64,000 bases of DNA from Pseudomonas faucium. GTDB lineage: Bacteria > Pseudomonadota > Gammaproteobacteria > Pseudomonadales > Pseudomonadaceae. Both the position numbers and the translations under genes were made by a program. Every line of letters starts with the position of its first letter. Position 1 is the first letter of the stretch. Below, piece after piece: positions 51,555 through 59,603 of this stretch. The DNA lies in assembly GCF_021602585.1 (NCBI RefSeq), contig NZ_BQIP01000001.1:248001-312000 (forward strand), in the 5' to 3' direction. Under the pieces are notes generated by a model. That model was not told the origin of the DNA. It made no database searches and saw nothing but the letters and a program-made list of their open reading frames with translations.

Positions 51555-53306
51555 TCATCGCCTTGCAAGGATTCGACCCAGGGGCAAGTTGAGCGCAGCG
51601 AAGGAATTGATAACGCCGTCCAATACGAAGTCGAGGGCTCGTCCGTAACCTTGATGCAAAGATGCATTGTCGAACCCTTGATCCTGAAGACGCTGCAGCG
51701 ACGCGCCTACCGCATCGTGAGCATCTGCTATACGCAGATCGTTTGCGACGAAGAGCATGGCGAGGTCAGGGTTGCGATTATCCCAGCCTTCGGGGCATTC
51801 AACGCGAGAAAACGCATCAATCGCCTCCTCTTCTGCATCGAGGCGTTGCAGGATATTCAGCAGCGTTTGTAGCAGCTTCAAACTGCCTCGCTGCACGATC
51901 TTGGCGCGGGGTACACCTGCCGCATGCAAAAGCTGCTTGAGAACACCATCGGGAAGCCGTTGACACAGCTCGTGGATGGATTTGCAACGCGCTAGGAACG
52001 CCTGTTGCGTCAAGGCCAACGGGGCAACCTGCGCGAGCTTGGCCAACTGGGGGTAATGCAGCCAGCCATTGTCTTTGATATCGCTGCGCCGCAAACCGAT
52101 GAGTTCTTCCGCAGGCTTAGCAATGCCCAGATGGCCAGCCAGTGCGGACAGGTTATCGGCGAGGTTCAGCAACTGCACCAACAGCCGGTCGACCTTAGCG
52201 ACGACGTGCTCAGCCCCAAGGTCATGATCACCGATCTGATGCGGCGGCACTACATGAGCATGGGCATGCAAAATTTCTCGATCTGGCAGTCCTTTGTACA
52301 GCTCTCGAAGTTGCACCTTGATCAAATTGCGGCCGACGCGTTCGCATCCGCTGAAAGCCCACTGGCCAAGGTAGGACGGACTACAGTGCCAGAAGCCATG
52401 GAGGTTGACTGGAGTCGTGTCGTAAAAATGGCTCTGTTCATACCGTTCGAGGAATCGGTCATCCAGATAGAGGGTAACTGCATTGAAGATGTCATTGGCG
52501 CGGGCATGTGTAACAGGCTCTTGGACACCAGGCCAGAGCAGGCCTTCCGCGGACTGCTGTGGCGAAAGCTCGCACGACACCGCTTCCACGGTGGCCCAAA
52601 CCTGGAGCAGCAACCCGCCATTGTCCACCCGAATATCGCCGTCCAACCAGGTGCCTGCGCTGCCCAGCTCAACAAAAGCTCGGCCATTCATCCAGGCGCG
52701 CAATTCCGCGCCCGCTTCAAGCCGCGCCTTGTAATAGAACTGACGGACACCTCGCCCTCCGCGCAGCCAGAGGTAACGGCGCAGATAGTCATTGGACATG
52801 TGCCATCGCACATGGCGCGAGGCCTTGAAATAGTACTGGGCGGAAATCTCACCTTCGGCCACATTGAATTCAGGTACGCCCAAGTCATCGTAGGCTATTC
52901 GCTGCTGTTCATTACCGAAACAGCGCGGGGTCAGACCGAGTGCCATCCATACCTTTTCCGCAAGGTTGTAGGTGTAAAAGGCGCTGTTGCCCCAAGAGGC
53001 CACGATGTAGTCGTGCCCGCTCACACTGGGCAAATACCGGCTCACGCTACCCTTCTCGCCCAGATCCGGGGTCGAGAACGCCACCTGACCCTGTTCGGTG
53101 TGCAGGCTCGGCACCGGTTGGCCACTGTCCGGGACTACAGCCATGACCATGTACACCGCCTCGTCGGAGATGCCAAGCCCTTCATTTTCCGTGAAGCAGG
53201 TGACCTCGACACGCAGTTCGGGGTCGGTGCCGATGGGCAGAAGAAGCTCGTGTAAACGCTTAGGCAGCAGGTGTTCGGGGAGGGGGAACGCGGCGACATA
53301 ATCCAT
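51555..53306 (-). CDS. Unknown 583-residue protein downstream of the XRE-ImmA gene
   Basis: The product starts MDYVAAFPLPEHLLPKRLHELLLPIGTDPELRVEVTCFTENEGLG. The first half (about 1-330) looks beta-rich and the second half is helical (LVQLLNLADNLSALAGHLGI, LLQTLLNILQRLDAEEEAID). A weak R-x4-H (RCKSIH) is present but is not enough to call a HEPN nuclease. AAAGGA precedes the ATG. It is the third gene of a minus-strand set with the XRE-ImmA protein and the 216-residue protein. The frame is preferred to a long opposite-strand frame because it has a good start and protein-like composition. Confidence 0.7.
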   Translation of the reverse strand: MDYVAAFPLPEHLLPKRLHELLLPIGTDPELRVEVTCFTENEGLGISDEAVYMVMAVVPDSGQPVPSLHTEQGQVAFSTPDLGEKGSVSRYLPSVSGHDYIVASWGNSAFYTYNLAEKVWMALGLTPRCFGNEQQRIAYDDLGVPEFNVAEGEISAQYYFKASRHVRWHMSNDYLRRYLWLRGGRGVRQFYYKARLEAGAELRAWMNGRAFVELGSAGTWLDGDIRVDNGGLLLQVWATVEAVSCELSPQQSAEGLLWPGVQEPVTHARANDIFNAVTLYLDDRFLERYEQSHFYDTTPVNLHGFWHCSPSYLGQWAFSGCERVGRNLIKVQLRELYKGLPDREILHAHAHVVPPHQIGDHDLGAEHVVAKVDRLLVQLLNLADNLSALAGHLGIAKPAEELIGLRRSDIKDNGWLHYPQLAKLAQVAPLALTQQAFLARCKSIHELCQRLPDGVLKQLLHAAGVPRAKIVQRGSLKLLQTLLNILQRLDAEEEAIDAFSRVECPEGWDNRNPDLAMLFVANDLRIADAHDAVGASLQRLQDQGFDNASLHQGYGRALDFVLDGVINSFAALNLPLGRILARR

Positions 53307-53431
53307 TGCGACTGAATCCTTTAATAGTTGCCAAACGGGGGCTCAGCTCTTCTTACTGGCTGGACACCCAGCAGCAGCCACCGCTGCCGGGGTATTCGAT
53401 CCAGGGGGGCATTGCCTAGCGAGCGGAGCGC

Positions 53432-54571
53432 TTATCCTTTGACTAGACGCAAGTGAGCCGCGGAAGTCGGGCGCGAGATGTCGGCATCCCCGCCCTGCCC
53501 CTTCAAGACATTCAGCATCAGGCCAAAGGTCAACTCGTTGATCTCCTCAGGCGGAATGGCCAGCTGCGCGGCCACCGCCGATTTGCTCAGCCCTTCGGCC
53601 CGTAACGCCGCGAAAATCTTTTCCAAAACCACCGAGCGCTCATGTTGCATCGGCTGCGGCTCATTGGTGCGGTAGCCTTCCTGGGCAATCTGAATGCACA
53701 AGGTTCGATAGGTCCAATCCGAGCTGAGGCCAAGGCTGTGCAAGCGATAGTTCAATGCGGCAACCGAGACGGCCCAGACCCGCTTGAACTTGATCAAGCT
53801 GTTCAAGGTGATCGAGCGCGGTGCACTTGCCAGTACGCTAGCGCGCGGCATCAGAAATGCCGACGCGAATGCGTTAGCTTCGCGCTCCAAATCGGGGCCC
53901 TGGGGATGGGCGTGCTGGTGCATAACCAGATGGCCCAATTCATGCGCCGCATCAAACCGGCATCGTTCCGCTGACTTATAGGTGTTGAGGAACATGAACG
54001 GGCGCCCCCCACTCCACATGGAGAATGCGTCAACTTCCTTGGCGTCGATGGCCAGGGAGTAGACCCGAACGCCTTTCGATTCCAGTAACAGAATGAGATT
54101 TTTAATTGGTTGCTCACCGATCTGCCAGTGTGCCCGCAACATTTCAGCAGCGACTTCCGGGGCTTGATCGGGACCCGCCACTCCATCCACGGAAGTCTGT
54201 GCAGCACGTTCGCTGCCCAAGTCAGGCACATTTATCGGAGGAAGATCGAAGCGTGATTCCAGCCATTCGTTGAGAAGAAGCGCAATCGCACCGGCGCCTA
54301 ACGCACTGTCACGCAGGCCGGCTGACATTTTTGACAGCGAGCGAAAGCTGGCCACGTCAGGCGTGGGTATTTCAGGATCGTCGCCGAAAAAGAACGCTTC
54401 AGGGAAACCCAGTGCCTGGGCAATCCGCGTCATCGTGGCTGCTTCAGGTTCTTGTGTGCCACTTTCATAGCTCGATACAGAGCGCTCGGTCACACCGATA
54501 CGGGATGCGAGCTCCCGTTTTTTCATACCGCGCCGCCGTCTGGCTAGCGCAAACCGCAGGGAGTTAAACAT
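53432..54571 (-). CDS. XRE-HTH / ImmA-IrrE (M78) metallopeptidase fusion
   Basis: The 379-residue protein has an HTH_3 domain at residues about 5-60 (ALARRRRGMKKRELASRIGVTERSVSSYESGTQEPEA). A zinc peptidase domain with RFDAAHELGHLVMHQHAH (HELGH) and a downstream Glu in LEREANAFASAFLMP follows. A C-terminal extension contains a second HTH-like stretch (LRAEGLSKSAVAAQLAIPPEEINEL). Such proteins cleave repressors or antitoxins, or are themselves antitoxins. It follows the 216-residue gene after eight bases. Confidence 0.92.
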   Translation of the reverse strand: MFNSLRFALARRRRGMKKRELASRIGVTERSVSSYESGTQEPEAATMTRIAQALGFPEAFFFGDDPEIPTPDVASFRSLSKMSAGLRDSALGAGAIALLLNEWLESRFDLPPINVPDLGSERAAQTSVDGVAGPDQAPEVAAEMLRAHWQIGEQPIKNLILLLESKGVRVYSLAIDAKEVDAFSMWSGGRPFMFLNTYKSAERCRFDAAHELGHLVMHQHAHPQGPDLEREANAFASAFLMPRASVLASAPRSITLNSLIKFKRVWAVSVAALNYRLHSLGLSSDWTYRTLCIQIAQEGYRTNEPQPMQHERSVVLEKIFAALRAEGLSKSAVAAQLAIPPEEINELTFGLMLNVLKGQGGDADISRPTSAAHLRLVKG

Positions 54572-54579
54572 ACAGAAAA

Positions 54580-55230
54580 TCAGGCGTTCTTACGGCGGAT
54601 GTCAATTTCGATGTCAGCACCGCTCGGCGTCGAGAGGGCAGTGAAATCATCATTCAGGTCAATGGGAGACAATAGGATGCGTTCAAACCAGGCAGTAATT
54701 TTCCCGCCACGGCCAATACTCGCTGGACGGGACAGCTCCAGGCGAATTTCATTTTTTACCGTGTCCGTGTGATGTAGCAGAATCCAGGTTTCGTGTCCGT
54801 CAGCCCCGTGGGGGCTGCTCAATTGCGGGAGCAACTCGGCAAACATGTCCAATTGGCGGTTCTGCTGGACCGCATCGACGGTGCTCTTGCCCTTTTTGGA
54901 ACGGTTGGTGGGTGTGCACGACGAATTCCCTACCCCAGCGTCAGCCGAGGCGACGGTGAGGGCAAGCAGAAGATCCGGGTGCACGGTCAGCGGGTAATTG
55001 GCATTTTCGTGGGCCATCCAACCGAACGGGCGCAACTGATCACGCAGCGAGCTCACTATCCAGCCCCACATTTCCATACCCGGGAAAATCCCGGGGTGAT
55101 TGGGGGTCAGCCTGACCCGGTGCAAGTGGCCTTGATAGACAGCTTCGGCGATCGCCTCGGCTGGCATGCGCAACTGGCCGAGACGGTCAGCCACTTCGAC
55201 AACACCTTCGTAAACCTGACAAACATGCAT
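54580..55230 (-). CDS. Unknown 216-residue protein upstream of the XRE-ImmA gene
   Basis: The product starts MHVCQVYEGVVEVADRLGQLRMPAEAIAEAVYQGHLHRVRLTPNHPGIFPGMEMWGWIVSSLRDQL. GGAGGAAG precedes the ATG. A variable middle (SKKGKSTVDAVQQNRQLDMF) separates two conserved-looking halves, and the second half is beta-rich (TWILLHHTDTVKNEIRLELSRP). It is tightly linked to the XRE-ImmA gene, which makes a toxin-antitoxin or defence pair possible. No motif was recognised. Confidence 0.7.
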   Translation of the reverse strand: MHVCQVYEGVVEVADRLGQLRMPAEAIAEAVYQGHLHRVRLTPNHPGIFPGMEMWGWIVSSLRDQLRPFGWMAHENANYPLTVHPDLLLALTVASADAGVGNSSCTPTNRSKKGKSTVDAVQQNRQLDMFAELLPQLSSPHGADGHETWILLHHTDTVKNEIRLELSRPASIGRGGKITAWFERILLSPIDLNDDFTALSTPSGADIEIDIRRKNA

Positions 55231-55884
55231 GCCAACTTCCTCCAGGGGACGCGCTTCCGGTTATCCTCCCTCTTTTGAGGGATAAAAACAAGAAGTCCTG
55301 ACCTGCAAGCAGCTGTTCTGCTTACTGCTGAAGTAGCGCTGCAAGCCAGTACCACCACCCCAGCGCCGCCTTCACCAAATCCAGGGTCTGTACGTCCAGC
55401 TCACTTAACGCCACCCCTCCCGTTGCAGCACCCACTGCGTTCACAACGCTACTCCCATCGATTGTGGCAGCTCACTCGCTACCATGAGCTTCGACGGGAA
55501 ACGTCGTTGCCAGAAGTGACGTCAATGTAAAGGGTCGAGCGGCTTTGACCTGCGCTTCAGCCTATAACTGCCGAGCATTCACTGACCTGTTCGTGCGCAG
55601 CGATAGCGGTCTCGTATTTCGAGCACCGCCGCATGCCTTGCTCCCAACCGCCCCATTGCCAACGCCGCAGCTGAACTTTCTCGGCAAGGCATAAATGCTA
55701 TTGCTGAGCGGATTGGATCCAAGGGTCGACGGTGGCACAATGCCTGCGGACGCCGCAGGGTGAGGCTGCCACAAGCATGAGCGCTGCGGTGGCTGATGAC
55801 GTTGACGTGCTGCCGAATGGTCTCACGTAGCCACACACAATATCCGGCACGGCAGCAGGCAGAAAACTTGGCCCGCTGGGAACA
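55231..55884. other. Large non-coding region between divergent modules
   Basis: About 650 bases separate the 216-residue gene from the SIR2 gene. No frame in it is convincing. It must hold both divergent promoters. Its length is unusual for such a gene-dense island and may include remnant mobile DNA. Confidence 0.4.
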
Positions 55885-58800
55885 ATGGCACGAGGTGCAA
55901 TGAACGTGGATGTAAACCAATTGGCAGATTTCGCCGCGCTTAAGAAACTGGCTGCGGCCTTGTGGCAACAAGACGGGACATTCCACGGCGCTGCCATCAT
56001 GGTCGGAGCGGGCTTTAGCCGGAGCGCCGCCATCAGCGGTAATCCAGCGCAAAAAATGCCCTTGTGGTTCGAGCTCTGCAAGCAAATGGGCGAGGAATTG
56101 GGCTCTTCGAGCTCCGACCTGCTACGCCTGGCGGAAGAGTATCAAGCGTTCTTTGGCCCTCAGTCGATGCATGACAGCCTGAAGACGGCCGTCAATGACC
56201 AGGCATTTCAACCTAGCGCCCTGCATGACGACTTATTGCGGCTGCCGTGGTCGGAAGTGTTGACAACCAATTGGGACACACTGTTGGAGCGCGCTGCAGC
56301 GGCGTTACCGGAGAGGGTTTACCACGTGGTGCGCAAACAGGAGGACTTGGCAAGCGCCAGGTCTCCGCGCATCGTCAAACTGCACGGCACCATCGTGCTC
56401 GATAACCATCTGGTATTTACCCAGGAAGATTACCGGAGGTATCCCGCTCGGTATGCCGCTTTCGTCAACTACGCCCGGCAAGTGTTCATTGAAAACGAAC
56501 TGTGTTTATTGGGTTTCTCCGGCGAAGATCCTAATTTCCTTGCCTGGGCGGGCTGGGTCCGCGATCACCTGGCTGGACATGCGCGTCGTATCTACCTGGT
56601 GGGCGCACTTGGGCTCAACGCGGCCAAGCGGAAATACCTCGAATCGATCAATATCGCTCCCATCGATTTGGCACCGCTGGTCGCCGATTATGATGATCCA
56701 GAACTTGCTCATCGGGAGGCCACCAAGCTATTTCTCCAGGCCCTTGTTAGCCTCGAGCCGAAGGCCGAGAGCGCTTGGTCACCGACTTATCTCAACCAGC
56801 CAATCCAACAGAACAAGCACATCGATGCGTTCCTGCGGGAACAGAATTACAAGTGGTTCGAAGACAGCCTTGCAACCTTACAAGCGGACCGAAGCAGCTA
56901 CCCAGGGTGGTTAGTCTTGCCGTCCCATCTTCAAGACCGCGTCCTTGAACAAGCCACTTTCCATGCTTTCTCAGCCAGTAATCTGCGGCAACTGCCGGAG
57001 CAGCTGCGCGCCCGCCTGATCTACGAGCGTATCTGGCGCGGATACCTGGCACACGATCCGCTCGATGCTGAGTTTTCTCAACTGCTGCTGGACACCGTGC
57101 TCGACGAGCAAAGCCCGCTTTCCAAACGAGAGCGGCTGGAGGGCGCGGTGTTGCTGCTGAAAAATCAGCGCTGGGCCGATGTTATTTCCGACTCATGGAG
57201 TCGCGTGGAGCATTTCATTGAGTCCAATACCAAACACTGGTCCGACGCGGCGAACGAGATCGCCTACTACCGGGCCATCCAAGCACGGGATGCGTTCGAC
57301 TATGAAGCACTGCAGGTGCAATGTGACCGGATTTCCATCGACGAACCCTGGTGGAAGCTGCGCAAAGCCTCGCTGCTGGTGGAACTCGGCACGCTCAATG
57401 AAGCAAGCCTGCTAGTCGCGCAGGCCTATCGCGAGCTTCTCGTACTTCATCACCAAAACCGGCGATCACTGTCCCTGCTTTCTCGACTCGCCTGGGCCCA
57501 TTGGCTTTATCATGTGCTGGACCTCGCAGGACAGGCGTTGCCCTTCCCTTCCCTCTATCGAGAGCATCGTTGCGATCCCTGGGCGATCCTCGATGACCTG
57601 AGGGTCAGTATCGATAATGCACTCGATCGGCAGCGCAAAGACAACGCAGTAGTACCCAACTTTGCCCCTGGCAGCTATCGCGACGGATCCAGCAGCGTGA
57701 CTTTCACCTCCGGTTTACATCCCCTGATCGTTATGACAGGGCTGTTGGACACGGTAGGCATTCCACTGCGCTGGCAACAGACAAACTTGTTTTGTCGCCA
57801 GGCGGAAAAGTTGGTCGACCTGGACGGCGTGGACGGGCTCTACAGCTTCTCGCTTGCTGTGCGGGGTGCGAGCACAGAGACCGCTGAAATCATCAAGAAA
57901 ACATTCAGCAGACTGCGAGTCGCGCGCTTTGCGTACTCGCAGGTCGAGCAACTCGCCGATCAGTGCGTGCGTGCGATCAATTACTGGAAAGCAAGAGCCG
58001 CCGAGCGAGTTGGCCCAGGCCGGCACGCTGCACTACCCAACCTGCGTGTATTCATCGAAATCCTGGCGCGCATTAGCGTCCGACTGCCTCCTGACCGCTC
58101 CCGACAGTTATTCATATTGGCGACCGAACTCAGTAAGCAACCCGCCCTGCACCATCTTTGGCTGAAGGACGCCCTGGGCCACTTGTTGCGGTATTCGCTA
58201 GAGAGTGTCCCTGAGAATGAACAGGCCGACTTGGTGCAGTACGCACTCGAGGTGCCATTGGCGCACGAGATCGGTCTCAGTGCTAACAACGACTGGCCGA
58301 ATCCGGTGATTGAAAAACCCGGAGAGCGCCTGGCGAACCCTGTCATCGATCGGCGGATCGCACAGATCATTCAGTCGGTGAACGCCGATAGTAAGGACAC
58401 CGGCGCAGCCTTGATCAGACTGATCCCGTTGCTGGATGCGAACTACCTTACGCCGTCAGAACGCGATAGTTTGCTCCAGCAAGTGTGGGGCAGTGACCCC
58501 GCCAATCCCCTCCTGCAGGGCGCCAACCGATTGTTCGCTCATGCCTTGCTCAAACTTCCGAGCCATCAGCCAGAGAACCTCAAAGATAGCTTGAGTGTTA
58601 AGCTGTTTGAGGCAGGTGCTGAGGGTCTGTTCGAAGAGGAATTGTTGGAAGATTTGATCAACTCGGTGGGCTCTGTCAGCGCGGATATCAGGCCCAGCGC
58701 CGAGCAGGCCCGACGTTACTTCGAGCTGATGACACGCTGGCGGCCGAAAGCGCAAAGCCAGCTGGAAATGGCGTTCTCGCACGGTGGCGAGCAAAGGAAA

Positions 58801-59415
58801 GGCATACTGATCAGTAAAGCGTTGGGCCTAGTTGTGGCGCCTCACCTGGGAGGCCTGTCCAGCGAAGCGATGTTCGCCCAGCTCGACCTATTTTACCGAG
58901 AAGTCCAAGCACCCGGAGCATTGGTCGCGTACATCTATTTCGCCGACACAGATCCTGTTGCCTCCCTTGTCGAGAAGACTTTGCGACATGCGCTGCAGCA
59001 CCAAGATGCCAAGTTCGTAAGCTATGCCGCTTATGCAATCCGCGAATGGCGCACGCGAGTCGACAGCCCCATCACCCGCCGGCTGGTGAGCTTGCTTGTC
59101 ATGCTTTTTGGCCCGCAGCGCCTGAGCGCACTGCCGGAGATCATCGAGTCATTGCGTACGTTGCTTGAGCGCGGTCGGCTCTCCGCAGAGGAATCCGGGT
59201 CATTGATCGACACACTGCCAGTGGTGTTTGATTGCACCCGATATGAAGCGACCGGCGACCTCGGGCATGAGGCCGCTACCATTTCGATTGTCAGGACCAA
59301 GTGTGTGCAGCTGGCTCGCAGCCTCAGCGCACACCGTACCGAACCCTGCGGAGAGCTCGCTCGCGTCATGGTCGAAGCCAAGGAGGATCCATTGCCTGAA
59401 GTCCGGTTCGCCTAG
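55885..59415 (+). CDS. Large SIR2-domain protein, candidate defence-associated NADase
   Basis: The product has 1176 residues. An N-terminal SIR2 domain (about 35-280) shows GAGFSRSAA at 41-49, EVLTTNWDTLLE with Asn129, IVKLHGTIV with His167 and LGFSGEDPNFLAWAGWV. Asn and His are 38 residues apart, the spacing I recall for the catalytic pair of DSR2 (N133/H171). The remaining 900 residues are helical and repeat-like (alpha-solenoid), with no second enzymatic motif seen. Family knowledge suggests that phage recognition by the C-terminus triggers NAD+ depletion. An in-frame ATG at 55900 with GAGGT upstream is an alternative start. Confidence 0.88.
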   Translation: MARGAMNVDVNQLADFAALKKLAAALWQQDGTFHGAAIMVGAGFSRSAAISGNPAQKMPLWFELCKQMGEELGSSSSDLLRLAEEYQAFFGPQSMHDSLKTAVNDQAFQPSALHDDLLRLPWSEVLTTNWDTLLERAAAALPERVYHVVRKQEDLASARSPRIVKLHGTIVLDNHLVFTQEDYRRYPARYAAFVNYARQVFIENELCLLGFSGEDPNFLAWAGWVRDHLAGHARRIYLVGALGLNAAKRKYLESINIAPIDLAPLVADYDDPELAHREATKLFLQALVSLEPKAESAWSPTYLNQPIQQNKHIDAFLREQNYKWFEDSLATLQADRSSYPGWLVLPSHLQDRVLEQATFHAFSASNLRQLPEQLRARLIYERIWRGYLAHDPLDAEFSQLLLDTVLDEQSPLSKRERLEGAVLLLKNQRWADVISDSWSRVEHFIESNTKHWSDAANEIAYYRAIQARDAFDYEALQVQCDRISIDEPWWKLRKASLLVELGTLNEASLLVAQAYRELLVLHHQNRRSLSLLSRLAWAHWLYHVLDLAGQALPFPSLYREHRCDPWAILDDLRVSIDNALDRQRKDNAVVPNFAPGSYRDGSSSVTFTSGLHPLIVMTGLLDTVGIPLRWQQTNLFCRQAEKLVDLDGVDGLYSFSLAVRGASTETAEIIKKTFSRLRVARFAYSQVEQLADQCVRAINYWKARAAERVGPGRHAALPNLRVFIEILARISVRLPPDRSRQLFILATELSKQPALHHLWLKDALGHLLRYSLESVPENEQADLVQYALEVPLAHEIGLSANNDWPNPVIEKPGERLANPVIDRRIAQIIQSVNADSKDTGAALIRLIPLLDANYLTPSERDSLLQQVWGSDPANPLLQGANRLFAHALLKLPSHQPENLKDSLSVKLFEAGAEGLFEEELLEDLINSVGSVSADIRPSAEQARRYFELMTRWRPKAQSQLEMAFSHGGEQRKGILISKALGLVVAPHLGGLSSEAMFAQLDLFYREVQAPGALVAYIYFADTDPVASLVEKTLRHALQHQDAKFVSYAAYAIREWRTRVDSPITRRLVSLLVMLFGPQRLSALPEIIESLRTLLERGRLSAEESGSLIDTLPVVFDCTRYEATGDLGHEAATISIVRTKCVQLARSLSAHRTEPCGELARVMVEAKEDPLPEVRFA

Positions 59416-59603
59416 GCAAGAGCGCAAACCGAATACTCTGGACGATGCTGCTGGCGCGGTACGCCTTTGGTCCGTTAGGCGGTCTACTGCCGTTTACCCC
59501 GCAATGTGACTGCTAACTTCAGTGACGTAGTTAGCTGCTGTCTATTAGCGCGGACACGTATGTAGTGCACGGCCCGGTTGGTTAACGCGATGATCCGCGA
59601 GGA

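Noticed and set aside
51999-52016. R-x4-H motif in the 583-residue protein as evidence for a HEPN RNase
   Set aside because: A single short motif occurs often by chance, and the surrounding helices do not clearly form a HEPN domain.
52005-53255. 416-codon plus-strand frame opposite the 583-residue unknown gene
   Set aside because: The minus-strand frame has a good ATG with AAAGGA, protein-like composition, and fits a same-strand gene set. The plus frame has no ribosome-binding site and no motif, though a search would settle this.
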